A stretch of DNA of 64,000 bases from Isoetes taiwanensis (GCA_021234155.1 JAJEKV010000012.1:6389789-6453788), one strand, 5' to 3'. Shown: positions 44,901-56,488, counted from the first letter of the stretch. Translations and numbers: made by a program. Notes: generated by a model from the sequence alone, not told the origin.

Positions 44901-47413
44901 ATATAAATAAATGCAGAGCTGAATGCAAACCGTGATAATAGATAGCAGCTCAACATCTTTAAGCGTGTCCACTTTTATGCATAAACATCATAGGGCATCT
45001 TAAGATGTCCTTGATTTCCTAGTTGATGCTCCACTTTGCAACGCATTCATAAATTTACTACATGGACTAGTGAGTTATTTGTCGATGTCTAAGCAAGGCT
45101 CCCTAGGGTTATAATCAGTAGGTTGCTCAAGCATCCGCATATGCATTTATGAAACATGCAATATTGTTAAGCTATTTGTGCTTGTTTTAGGAACTTAAAC
45201 TGTGGCAAGTGAGATTGTACTTCAAGCCATTAGCTAATGATTTTTATCACTGATGACCTTCTCATCATTTGTTTAGGTTCTGAAGGAATTCGTGCATCTG
45301 AAGCAATGAGTGTGAATATGTCACTTACTGCTTTAGGTAATAGAATAAGTGCTTGTTTCTTTTAACAGTTGCAAAACATGCAAATGCAAGAAGTTTCATA
45401 TGTTTGAATATTGTGTAGGAAAGTGCATTAGTGCAAGAGCTGACCCTGCAGCGGTACACGTTCCTTTCCGGGATTCAAAGCTCACCCGGCTATTGCAAGA
45501 ATCTCTTGGAGGCAAGTCATGTTCAAATTAGTCTCTATAACTGGCTTTGCAAAGTCAAGCTTGCAAGTTTTCTCGTCTTCCAAAAGAGATTGGGAATCTC
45601 CTATTTCTCAAGGTTGCTTATCGTACATGAATATTTGTTCTGTATTTGATGTATCTTTTCTATCCAGTGCAGGTAATGCAAAAACATCGCTGATTATAAA
45701 CATTGCTCCATGTAGTGAATATCTTTCAGAAACTTTATCGTCTCTTCAGTTTGGTGCCAGGGTAAGCTCGCTTGATCCCTCCCTCCCCTTTTGGGAGAAG
45801 CAAGAAAAAACTTTACACCATGAGGTTGGGGCAAAAATGCATATACAAAACAAGCAATTCTGATCAACTAGAAGCACCACACTTAACGTTAACAGGAACA
45901 GCAGCCTTGTTTATACTATATACTAAGGCTGAGCTTCCCTGAAGTACAAGCCTTAAGCCTCAAGTATGGGATCACATCTGCAAATAATTATAACTTCCAG
46001 TTAGGGGGATTGGAACTAATATGAGAATAATTAAGTATCAATAGAACATTACAAACATCTTTTACAAGCTTTTCAGGCAGATGGGAGATCTTAGACTAGA
46101 TCCGCAGTAATAAAATTACTTACAAAGTGTTGTAGCTTATAGTTTTTGCAATAGTGATTAAAGTTACATATTTTTGTAGCTACAGCTGCTTGTTACACTG
46201 AGAATGTTTAAATTTATTGTGGCGTTCAGGCAATGAAAGTTGCTACAAGAGCCATTGTGAATGTTGAGGAAGAATTTCGTGTGATCACTAGGAGTCTTCA
46301 GGAAGCTTTGGAGCTTCAAGATGAGCGTGTGCATTCTTTGGAGGTATGTTAATCTTTTGAGGTTCTTTGCTTTAATAGTATGTCATTTTGATTTGATCTT
46401 TTATTTCCAATCTTTATTTCGTAGGCTGCAGTTCTTTCTAAAGACGAGCAATTAGAAGCCACAAGGCTCAGTCTAGAGTTGCAATGCAAAGAAATCGAAA
46501 AGCTTAGAGAGGAACAAAGAAATAGGGAAGAACAGGCTCACAACAATGAGAAATTTTTAGAACAGCTTAGAATTAAAGACAAAGATTGGCAAAATAGGTA
46601 ATTTCACAAATATTGGGAAATAGATGGCATCTGCCATTATTTATATTATCTTGGTGGTGTTTCAGATTGGAATTGATTAAACTTGCTGCCAAAGATCACA
46701 TGATTGAGAAGGAACATGATCAGATGGAGGTCCAGATTCTCTTAGCTTGAACCATTTCTGCATGCATGTGGCATTACCATACCCATTGTTAGCACTTAAC
46801 AATCATACCTACGTAAACAAAACTTGGTGTGATTAGAGGGTGAATTTTTTGACTATCTGATCATTTAAACAACCTGATGCATGTGTGTGGACTATTACGT
46901 CTTTATGGCATCTGTGTGTGGACTTGTTACATCATTGACCTGTGTCTAAAGTATCGAAAAGTTTTACCAGCATTGTTTGATAAAAAGCAATTTAAATTTG
47001 ATTCAATTTTGTTTCAACATACCTTGGTTTTGGTCCTTGCATATTTGTGTTACAACTTCCTCCTTTTCTACATTCAGGCCGCAGCTCGTCGAATCCAGAA
47101 AGCATATAGGAAGCACTATATTAGTCATATCTTATATGTAAGTTCCTTTATTTATGGTTGTATTTTGTAATTTTGCTTTTAATACCGGTAACTCTCTGGC
47201 ATAGTGTGCATTACAATAAGTCGTTAGCTTCTAGCATGGTTATTATCATCTCCTCTTGTGCTTATAAGGTTTTATTTCAATTGTGTGTAGGATAAAAAAA
47301 GAGCAGAAGTTGTTGCAGCCTCTCAGCTTATGGCAAATTCTGCAAATAGGGTCTTTAGGACATTATCTTTTCTTGATGATTACTTTACAAAGAAACACAC
47401 TTCGAGGTCTTAA
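41967..47413 (+). CDS. Kinesin motor protein, ungrouped (KIN-U-like), with coiled coil and IQ motif
   Basis: Seventeen exons in continuous phase: 41967-42180, 42357-42474, 43247-43349, 43431-43545, 43886-43989, 44076-44162, 44232-44312, 44524-44645, 44798-44859, 45277-45336, 45419-45511, 45673-45761, 46230-46343, 46425-46597, 46666-46729, 47078-47137 and 47291-47413. Together they give 593 aa. P-loop GQTGAGKT at 159-166, switch I NAHSSRSH at 275-282, switch II DLAGSE at 325-330; the motor spans about 73-420. Charged coiled coil follows to about 533, then an IQ-like [14 protein letters not shown]. The motor ([28 protein letters not shown]) resembles armadillo kinesins (ARK/KIN-U), but no ARM repeats follow. 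It would be a microtubule motor in the cytoplasm, possibly calmodulin-regulated. Intron 11 starts with GC (GGCAAGT). The start ATG is the first in a frame preceded by TTG; translation could begin slightly elsewhere. Confidence 0.92.
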
Positions 47414-47812
47414 GATATAGGACCAGGAACTAGTAGATTATAAAAGGGCTTAGGGCGTCCGCTCTATTTTTTGGCGACTTAACAGTTGTCTTATGAGGTT
47501 TCTATGAGGAGAATGACAAGCTAGGTCTTCTCGGCGAGTTAGAAGTTATAGGAGACTTATTCCTCAGCCTTGTACTGAACTGGATTTCCTTAGTCCCCTC
47601 TTGTAATGTCCATATTTGTCAACATCTTGTAAGTAAATGTAGTGCGGACTTAATTTCTCCGGTGCATTTATTGGTTCTCGATTTGGGGTTGAGAAGGGGC
47701 ATTAGATTGGTTCATGGTTTCAGGTTTTTGGCTTATTCCACAAGTCGAAGGTCCATATTTGACCTATAGCAAATATTAGACAGTCGAATACATTCAAGAA
47801 CTCTCGAAAAAA
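47414..47812. other. Kinesin 3' flank / UTR
   Basis: Noncoding. No perfect AATAAA was found; TTGTAATG and AAGTAAATG near 47600-47640 may serve for polyadenylation. Confidence 0.4.
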
Positions 47813-48230
47813 TGACGTATTGAATCGAGACCCATCCTAATCGAGTTTTGAAAATGACGTATCCTAATCGAGACCCATCCTAATCGAGTTTTGAAAAATA
47901 AAAATAAAATCCCAACCACCCATCCAAAAATGGCTGCCCTGTGAAATGCGTGGATGTCTAAAAATGTGCAACAACTCAACTTTATATGCACGTCAGATTA
48001 TAACAACATTACATACATTACACAGAGAAACAGACACTCCACAACTCAACTTTATATGCACGTCAGATTATAACAACATTACATACATTACACAGAGAAA
48101 CAGACACTCCATTTCGTAAAAATGGCTGCCTTGTGAAATGCGTGGACGTCCAAAAATGTGGGACAACTTAACTTTATATGGACGTGAGATTATAACAACA
48201 TTACATTACACAGGGAAACAGTACATGAAC
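47813..48230. repeat. Layered tandem repeats between the kinesin and the HUH locus
   Basis: First, a unit of about 42 bp (CGAGACCCATCCTAATCGAG) is duplicated at 47813-47897. Then a unit of about 190 bp (from AATGGCTGCC) occurs at 47926 and 48118. Inside it a 70-bp segment (ACAACTCAACTTTATATGCA onward) is present as two identical tandem copies, 47971-48040 and 48041-48110. The identity of the 70-mers points to a very recent duplication inside an older one. Confidence 0.92.
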
Positions 48231-48353
48231 AGAACATGTACACTCCACTTGCCAACAACTTCAGCTACACGACTGAACCGTCAAAACCATTCACAGCAAC
48301 ATAGAAACTTCCGCTATACACATATATATAAACACTAAGAAAAGTTCTTTCTA

Positions 48354-48764
48354 TCAAGCTCTCATGGTGCGGGGGTGGCTTGAAGCAAGCTCCTGTAACT
48401 GGCGGAGCTTGGACAGCAGCATCGCCCTCACATGATTCACTTCTGCCCTGAAAACTCTTCTGTTCCGCTGGTCAACAGCGATCTCAGGATCATCCATCGC
48501 CATCAAGGCCTCTTCCAACACATCAACAATGTTGGCCAAGGCGAGCGACAGCGTACGCACAGATCTCCAAGTCTGCTCCTTCAACCAATCGATGTCCAAA
48601 AAAGGCCCCTCATGTGCAGGATTGTTTTCCCCAGCAGCGCCCACCTCTTGCGAATCAGGATCCAAGGAGATGAAAGCGGAGAATGGTGCTGCCGGGCAAC
48701 CATCTTCCACCTCCTCACGCGCTGCTACATTTCCAGAGGGACCTGCAAGCAGAAGACGACTCAA
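48354..48764 (-). CDS. Small helical ORF next to the HUH gene
   Basis: The minus-strand frame encodes LKEQTWRSVRTLSLALANIV and VFRAEVNHVRAMLLSKLRQL, predicted helical, ending PRTMRA. Just upstream is a good acceptor (CTGCTTGCAG at about 48743), so it may be the last exon of the HUH gene. The required phase-1 donor is not found before the TAG at 48811, so linkage is uncertain. No family recognised. Confidence 0.4.
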   Translation of the reverse strand: MSRLLLAGPSGNVAAREEVEDGCPAAPFSAFISLDPDSQEVGAAGENNPAHEGPFLDIDWLKEQTWRSVRTLSLALANIVDVLEEALMAMDDPEIAVDQRNRRVFRAEVNHVRAMLLSKLRQLQELASSHPRTMRA

Positions 48765-48810
48765 TTAATCCATCCATGCAATACACGCAATTCAAACTGC
48801 AAGAAGCGTA

Positions 48811-49407
48811 CTATCCAATCTGGAAAGCATGGTCCTCTACGTCTAAGGGGATGTAATCTGCCAAGCAATACTGGTTGGGGTCTACAGGAGGCATGAAGGC
48901 TGCGGTCTCCTCACGGTATTCCTCATCTGTAGGATAATCTACAACATCAACTGCATCGTCCCCTTCCCCAGTGCTGCTCTCTTCCTCCAGCATCGCGTCA
49001 AGTTTGTCTAATTCCTTGCAATCTAATGCATCATCCCAGAATCTGCGCCGTCTCTTGCCAACCTTCTCTATGGGTTCTTCGCCTGGAGGGAGGCCATAAA
49101 TAACACATCGAACATCCTTGATGGAAGCATGGTTCGGATCTAGCGTCAATCTCCAGGCAGCCTCCACCCTATGATAACTAATGCGGGCAGAATTCCATGG
49201 CAGCACCCATGCACTTGAAAGAATAAACTTCCCAGTACGGAGCATACGTGCAATAGTGTAGCATAAGCTTGGAGTGCGCTGCCGTCTACCATGGTACATG
49301 ACAAAGTGACCAGCACGACCAAAAAGGTTTCTGTTGTCTAGCACGACACAATGCTTGATCTCTCCTGCGCCAATTCTTGCCACGTTCCAGCTGGTCCGCA
49401 GTGACAT
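48811..49407 (-). pseudogene. C-terminal domain of the Replitron-like protein
   Basis: In the frame one base shifted from the HUH part, from about 49375, the minus strand reads IKHCVVLDNRNLFGRAGHFV, SLCYTIARMLRTGKFILSSA, RISYHRVEAAWRLTLDP and IKDVRCVIYG, followed by an acidic tail. This resembles the domain after the Rep domain in Replitron transposases (a helical stretch, then M.R.GK....SWV and A.W.I..DP), as I recall it, proposed to aid oligomerisation. The stop is at 48811. The join to the HUH part needs one single-base frameshift within 49360-49407, so the gene is either recently broken or read by frameshifting; mutation is simpler. Confidence 0.55.
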
Positions 49408-50275
49408 CTTTCATATGACTCCTGAAATGTAGCTTCCCTGTGTCCTTTAAGCAGGTTCCTAGCATTCCTTCGAAGCAATGCAGGCGGGTATCTTTCAGTG
49501 CCTTGCACATGATCACACCTCCTGCTGGGCGATGATTAGTCCAGTCCAAAGCATTCCTGAGGCGTACATTGACAGCTGCAGGAGTTGTCATAGGGACACG
49601 GAACACACATTGCAAATGCAGGTGATCCAGCTCTGATCCTCGCTCAACTGCCACCATACCAGCTATGCAATCTGAATCAAGAAATTTGCAAACCCTCAGG
49701 TAATGGTCCTCTACTATATCCGACCCACTAATTGTGACTGTGACGCTCACGTCCAAAATATTACTCCTATCATCACCCTCTTGCCCCTTTTGTCTCCTCG
49801 AAGATCTCTTCTCCTCTTTTTCCCTCCTTGCAAGCTCACGGGCCTCCTTCTTCTCCTTCTGCCTCTGGTCTCTCTCTTTCTTCTTCTCATCTCTCTCCTG
49901 CTGTTTCCTTCTCTTCATCTCGTCCCTCTGATTCTGCTCCTGGATAACAATTGCCGCCTCCTTGCGTGGTCTGCCTCTCTTTCTTGTTGGCACAGCAGCG
50001 TCACAGGCCCCAGCAAGCACATTCAGATTATGCTGGGCCCTTTCTGCGCTCAGGTGCAGCTCCTCAGAGGGAACTTCTACATAAGTACTACGGTGGAAAA
50101 GCGGATAAGAGGCTACCTGGGGACAACCCACAACACTATCCAGCAAAGCAGGGGCGCACATGAGGGACACAGAATTCTTCCTGGCTGCTCCAGCTTTACT
50201 GCTTTCAGGAGGCCTGCCCTCCTCATCAAGGGAATCGCTCCCTCCTCTCCACTCCCTGGCCAATCGTTTCAACAT
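49286..50275 (-). pseudogene. HUH (Rep-type) endonuclease part of a Replitron-like protein
   Basis: 329 codons from ATG at 50275. Residues 98-105 form an AT-hook (KRGRPRKE) and 113-165 a highly charged coiled coil. HUH motif I is SVTVTISG (177-184). Motif II is DHLHLQ, with the metal-binding pair His218 and His220. Motif III is GTCLKD (273-278), where the Y-x-x-K tyrosine of Rep proteins would stand at Thr274 (codon 49454-49456). Such enzymes nick single-stranded DNA and form a phosphotyrosine link. With Thr there, this copy should be unable to do so. The frame leaves the conserved sequence after ADQLERGKN and stops at 49286, while the true continuation is in the +1 frame. An upstream ATG with a GTAACT donor (50354 to about 50297) may be an additional first exon. 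Confidence 0.65.
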
Positions 50276-50729
50276 GAAGGGAATTTACAAGTTACCTGTA
50301 GATGCCCCAACAGATGGATTGCTTCCCTCCGCAGACCTGCTGCTGCTCGCCATCCCGCTGCACCAGCATGCACAATTAAAGACCCAAACCAGCTTCCCAG
50401 AAGGCAGGGCCACGCGGCCGGCCTCCCAAGCTCCTCACAGACATGCCAAAACCAGACAACCAGATCCGGCCATCCATGTAGAAGCAGGGCACATAACCAC
50501 CGCCCTCTTCAGCGGCAGGCAACATTTCCCCAAAAAAACAAAAAAAAACCCCAAAAAAGGCATCGGGGAACCTACTAGAGGTATTTAGACTCTTTCTAAA
50601 ATTGTGCTACGTTTTGCAAGCCGAATACCCAAGGGGAGTGGTACGAGTCATCTAAATTGACTTCGTGTTTTGTGTTTCTAAAGTCGAATTTTCCATTATT
50701 TTTTTATTTTTTAAATTCCAATATACTAA

Positions 50730-50889
50730 GGTATTAGGCTTGTGTAAATCACAGATTTATTGCACTAAGTCAAATATTGCTTATGATTCTTTCACAAGTG
50801 GAATATCCATTAAAAACAATAAATAGATTATGATGCATAGATTGTTTGGTATTAGGCTTATGTAAATCACAGATTTCTTGCACGAGTCA
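50730..50889. repeat. Direct repeat of about 42 bp
   Basis: GGTATTAGGCTTRTGTAAAT followed by CACAGATTT(A/C)TTGCAC occurs at about 50730 and again at about 50849. Confidence 0.8.
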
Positions 50890-53600
50890 ATCACCTTCTT
50901 TGATGTAACGGGCCTACTAGGTTAACCTCGAGATTAGATTAAGACTTGCATGAACACTAACAAGTTGGTATGCATGAATTGAGTGATGAAGGATTCCCAA
51001 GATGAAACTCAAGTAAAGAATTGAATTTTTAGTCTCAACCATATCCGATAAATACATTTGCGCACTCCTCTCAAAAGAGTGTGATATCACACTATATACA
51101 ATGTCAAGTTTATTAAGCAACCACAAGGTTTTGCCAAACGCTCGCAAAAATCTTAGGCCTTTAACTCCTCTCAACTGCACAATGATTTTTCAATCCTCAT
51201 GTGTATCTGCTTACACCATGTCTATCTGTTTACCCCATGAACACGTGGAGTTAGTCATAAAGACTAAGTGGGGGTTTGAAGCATTCGGAAAATGTTGGCA
51301 TAATCAATAAGAAACATGTATGATGTAACAATCACAAAAATTATCTTACACTTAGATGCCTCGCCTGAGAATTGCTCCCAGTAATGCAATGCAGGCCACT
51401 TGAGCTGACCAGGCCCTACAGCAAATACGGGAAGTGTAAGCCTCATGCGTACACACCCTCCTAGCCTGTGTCCAGCGCTAGGGGACCACTTATAAGCCAT
51501 GTAGCTCACTGGGGTGACAAGCCCCGATCTCAAGAACAAGAACAACCGCGAGTCCAAGCCACTACAAATGGACTGCAGTCCCAGAGGATATGCACTCATA
51601 CACCAACCAATAACTTAGCACGTGTCCCACATATAAAAAGTTAAACCATATTTATCATCATTATCCAAGAATCCAAAGTCACATCTCACATGCATTTTCC
51701 ATGCATATATACCAAGGACAACTTAGAACAATGCCAACACTTGCAATGATATCATAGAGAACAAATCACATTCATGTGCTACCACGTCATGATGCCTAAT
51801 CACCAAGAATATGTTAACAATGGAAGCCTGACACATAACCATGATTTTCAAGGATTTAGTATGTCTAGATACATTATATAATAGTACCGTAAAGGTCTAG
51901 TGTTTCCCCCCATAGTCACTCCCTTCATAAGGAGTGAACATTTCACAAAATACTCATATGCAATTTAATACGTTAAATTGTCTTTCTTATTAATAAATCA
52001 ATTCCATGGCTTAGCATTTTATTTCGCCAAAACAACTCCATGCCATTGCCATGCTCCAGAACCCCCCATAAGCTTCCCTATCGGCATATATTCTCTTACT
52101 ACTTAACTAGGAGATTGACGTGTTCCACCTTAACTCCACATATGTTTCTTAGTGAAATTCCATATTATAGTTTATTTACCATCTTAACTTCAATATAATT
52201 ACCAAAGGTACCTATACATCTTTGTCTATCAATTTAGAGTAGCATCTTGTCTCTTGGAGCTGGTGGTGTCTTTCATGCCCTTGCTAAACCTCTATGCAAC
52301 CTCTATAAGCTACATGATTATGAAGGTCCTAACTGGGTTTTGGCTTCTCCTGCTCAGCTATCCTCCTTCCCATGATAGTGTTCAATGGTCAGAGATGTAA
52401 GCCTCTACACCTCGAGGGAATACTATAATTTTCTCCTTTATGGTCATGGCAGCAGCTACAGAGATTGCACGCAATCATCCTAGTTATGTCTTGATGTCTG
52501 CGCTGTGTCTCAGCCAAACAAGCAAGATATACTGGATCTTCTTGCCTCTACTTATACTGAGCTCTGTCTCTAATACGCTATCCATATGTCCTCGACCCCG
52601 GTGCACGTGGCCTACCAATCGTCCTCTATAGCCACTCTAGACCCTCATGTTCATGGCATCTATACACCTGAATGCATCAACCTCCACTGAGTGGATTTCA
52701 ATTCTTTGAATGGGTGCAACCAGGAGCAATGCACAACCAACGACGGCATGCAGACCTTATATCTAGCAAAGTCTACTATAGAGATGATGCAGACATCAAT
52801 CTGCAAGTACGAGATAACCTCCTATGTGCGTCCCCATCCTCATGTGCCTCCTGATCCGCCATGAATGACTAAAGATAAATAAAAGTATTAAGTCTAGTCA
52901 TATGCCTAAAGATAAACAAATGTTACGCACAAATTCAAACACCAAATTTTGCCCGCTTGGGATGAGCCAATCAACTTCCGCCCACACTACAGATCCCGGA
53001 TCCCCCACGTTGATTGCTATTGCGCTGTTTCCAGCCGATGCTATCAACACCACCAGTGATCAGTTCTTCTCAGCAGTTTCCCTTGAGAGCCGAACCTGAT
53101 CAACCGCACAGAAGACTAATTGCAACCGCACAGAAGACTCTGGCCTAATCTATGTTATTGAAATGGATTCAATCTGCCAAACCGAGCTTCTGATCCAAGT
53201 ATCGATTTATTCATAGATCTATTACCTCAGAATCGATTCTTTTTCCAAAAGCCCACCATTCCTTCTGTCCTGGCCAATTCTTCCTCCAGGCTTTATAATC
53301 CCACAAGTGAAGCTAACGTCAATTCCATTGAGGCAAATCCGACCCACTTGGGCACGAACTCGACTCCCATCGGAGCCTCCGCTGAAGATCTCAGCATGGC
53401 TGCCATCGCAGCCTGTTAAGGTCTTCGACCTGTTTCATCGCAACCCTAAATGGGTTTTCCCATTTATTGCTTCCAACCAATGGGATCACTCCACGTGGCC
53501 GCTATTATTAACATTTTATACAATGCATTTTTAACAAAGCTAACTATCTCTAATATATAATTGTAATATGGAAGGTAAGGGGGCAGCTTAGGTGGTGTTT
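50890..53600. other. Repeat-derived region without recognised gene
   Basis: C-rich, G-poor plus strand over much of 51330-53100, reminiscent in composition of the LTRs at 10 and 20 kb but not matching them. No RT, integrase or gag motif was found on either strand. Short frames (for example 52440-52631, 53307-53534) are not convincing. Confidence 0.4.
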
Positions 53601-54950
53601 TTTGTGGAAAATTTTTGATATGAATTAGACACGTGTGAGCGCATAAAAAGTTTAGAAGGATGTAGTTTCTTCTGGAAGTCTCGAGCGTGTCGAGAAGCTT
53701 TCATTCACCTTCTCGAAGTTTCTAGCCTATTCTTCTGCCTTATATATATTAGGATCGAAGCATAGTTTCATGCGTCCAAGTTAGATTTGCCGGAAGGAGG
53801 TAGTTTGTTCGAGAATTTTCGGACCTATATTTTGGTATTGTGCATCTTAGTCAGTATTAGTCTGCCTGCGGACGAAAGGGCGAACGGAAGGAGTCGGGAA
53901 GTTATCTTAAGAGAAAGAAAATGGGTAAACGGACTAGTGAAAACTTCTGCAGTGTAACCGTCTGTTGGTCGAAGTGTAAGCATCGGTTCTGGCGCCTGAA
54001 TATAGTCTGTGGAGTTTCAAATCCGGTCTGGCCTTTGATGCTGCAGCAATAGGTATACATCGACCCAAAGTCGAAGTTGGGCCTCAGTTTGCCGAACAGA
54101 TTAGAAGAAGCCGAAAGATTCATGCCTGTTGTTTAGGCATGCCATGGCGGCATATTTAAGGGCAGGGCAGCGGCCACGTTTAAAGCTCTTATTTGTGATG
54201 GGTTTAAGCAACGTCATGGCATTTAAGCAACAACAGGATATTTAAGCATGTTTCGGATTAGAACCAGAGGTTTTGGAAGCTTCTCAACAGCTCCTCTTAG
54301 CAGTAACGAATTGTCTGGCTGTGCTGTGCTATGAGCTATACCTGCAAATTTGATAGAGAATCTTTGGCATCTGTTACTGATCTAATTCGGTTTCGATGTT
54401 CAGTGGCAGAGGAGCAGGGCATGGAACAAATTGGGTTTTTCACTTGAAGTACTGGCAACATGCCAGATACTAGATCTTTTCTTTAATATTTTGTGCTCTG
54501 GCCAATATCTACTCCAAGTGATTCCAATAACAGGTAAAATTGAAAAAATGAACTCCAAATTGCATCATTGTTTGTATGATCTAATGCAGTTTGCAGTCTC
54601 ACTATCTATCGCGGATGCCAAGCCAGAAGTGGATAAGCTGTAGGAAGAAATTTGAAGTTTCAAATTTGTCTAAAGCCCCATTTTTAAATGGTGTTCATTT
54701 GTTCGTGGCCTTTGAAGAATCTCAAAGGTAACTACGAGGCAAATCCGTTTGTAGACATTTGAAAGATTATACGAGATTTTCTATTTGCTAGGATGTTATT
54801 ATCCATCATCCTTAGTTGTTGTTTGTGCTTAGTGCAACTGGTAGGCTGCAGTATTCTTCTACTTGCTGTCCTCATTAATAAATGACATTATGCATGGCGT
54901 TTGTTAAAGCTACTGATATGTTCATTGTAGGTTCATAAAAAAAACCATAT
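53601..54950. other. Intergenic, no gene seen
   Basis: TATATATATTAG near 53742 is TATA-like, but no gene follows. No other feature. Confidence 0.35.
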
Positions 54951-55065
54951 GTATTGCAAAACGAGTCTACTTTTTACTAAAGCACGGCCATTTACACCAA
55001 ATGTATGGCAAAACGAGTCTACTTTTTACTAAAGGACGTCTACTTTTTACTAAAGCACGACCAGT
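54951..55065. repeat. Short tandem repeat, GTCTACTTTTTACTAAAG
   Basis: The motif GCAAAACGAGTCTACTTTTT ACTAAAG.ACG occurs twice, and its shorter core a third time. Confidence 0.85.
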
Positions 55066-55762
55066 GTAAGTGTTCAAGTGGTGTTGCTTTACCTTCAAGT
55101 GGATGTAGTATGTTAGTATGTTATCTGAACAAGTTTATGTTTACCAGCAGATGTGGGGGATAGAGTGCACAGATTGTGTCAAGACATCAGTGTAAACTCC
55201 AGGGAAACAGCTGAGGCAGAAAATATTGAAACAGATACCTTCAGAGGCTCTAGCGGGCTAAAGGTGGTGTTTCATCCAATTGAAACCATCGTTGGAATCG
55301 AACTGTAACTATAAGATATCGTTATCTCCGGGCTCTTGCAGTATGATAAAAATAGCTTGAAAACATTTCAAAGAAACGAATAAGGTCTTGCTACACAGGC
55401 CAGGACTGCATACACCCAACCGGATGCTAGTTACCCAAATGCCAGTCCTTGAAAGAAATATAATGGCGAGACAGTATTTCCTGAACTATATGCTTCTATG
55501 TAATCTATTGCCTATATTGTGCTTCAATTTTTTTGTTTTGCACTCTTATTTGAAGTGCGGTACATTACCTGGATGTTGAAATAGAATTTTGAAAATCCAT
55601 CTTCTTGCATGGTATTTTAGTTGCCCCAAAATATGTATGTAAGTGTTAGAACAACCCTTTTGCAATGGAAATCTCATGTACTTGTGACTTATCTTGAATA
55701 GATCCTATTCATACTTTTGGATCCCAAAGTAAAGTAAAGAGCATTGATATCTGAGCACAATA

Positions 55763-55893
55763 GAAAGGGCTTCTATCAAGACGATTCCTGTTTCTCAAGA
55801 CAAAAATAAATAGAAGTTGTATTATTCATTGTATAGAAAGAGCTTCTGTGAAGACGATTCCTGTATAGAAGTTGTATTGTTCATTGTATAGGG
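55763..55893. repeat. Tandem duplication, about 60-75 bp
   Basis: Two imperfect copies share AAGACGATTCCTGT and AGAAGTTGTATT.TTCATTG; the second has a deletion between them. Confidence 0.8.
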
Positions 55894-56106
55894 TGTCCAT
55901 GCAACATAAGGAACAATATATCGAGCAGAAAGAAACCCAAAGCTACATTTCATATGAAATTAGGATATTTCATCAAAATGATGGACGAATTTGAAGAAAC
56001 CTTCTGATGCATTTCATTAAGAAACCTTTCATAAGGCTTTGATGACTTTGAGTTCTTTTTTCCAGGAAGCAGCTCACAATAACATGTAGTAAACATGTAT
56101 GTATAT

Positions 56107-56310
56107 CGATTAATGCATTATCAGCATTATTTTTATCTGCTGCTCAATCAAATCAACCTAACACAATTCACTCTCCATCCATGGCAGTACATATTTTGCC
56201 AAGATTCAGGGCTATGTGCTCTTATTTTGAGCATCCTCTGTAAATGTATTAATGCATTAGCGACATTATCTTTATCTGCTGCCCAAACAAATCAACCTAA
56301 CACAATTAAC
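56107..56310. repeat. Direct repeat, two copies of about 65 bp
   Basis: TTAATGCATTA..CATTAT and AAATCAACCTAACACAATT occur at 56107-56171 and 56246-56310. Confidence 0.85.
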
Positions 56311-56488
56311 ACTCCTTGGTCGGTCGCACACAAACGTAAGTAGCATTATTAATGGCACTATTAATATAATTAAACCCATGCATATGAGTCATATTATTGT
56401 TAGTAGCATTTGCTATCATTTCAATGTATGACAATGAGGTGCTCTAGTCCTTAATACACATATAAGCACTCGTTAAAAATCAAACAAA

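Larger units (their letters stand above)
48354..50580 (-). mobile_element. Replitron-like HUH transposon (putative)
   Basis: A minus-strand locus clearly richer in G and C than its surroundings. It holds three consecutive frames: an AT-hook/coiled-coil/HUH endonuclease part (49286-50275), a conserved C-terminal part (48811-49407) and a small helical ORF (48354-48764). The architecture (HUH Rep domain without a helicase, followed by its own C-terminal domain) fits Replitrons as I know them. No Helitron helicase, CRESS SF3 helicase or capsid gene is seen. The element ends are not identified. Tandem repeats at 47.8-48.2 kb and a TTCCCC/GGGGAA inverted pair near 50527-50570 are candidates. Confidence 0.6.

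Noticed and set aside
48354-50275. Integrated geminivirus or other CRESS-virus Rep
   Set aside because: There is no SF3 helicase, capsid or movement gene, and the sequence after the HUH domain is a different C-terminal domain. The HUH fold alone does not imply a virus.
49703-50588. Long plus-strand open frames across the HUH gene
   Set aside because: They are antisense shadows of the charged, GC-rich minus-strand coding sequence (for example Leu/Ser runs opposite Lys/Glu).
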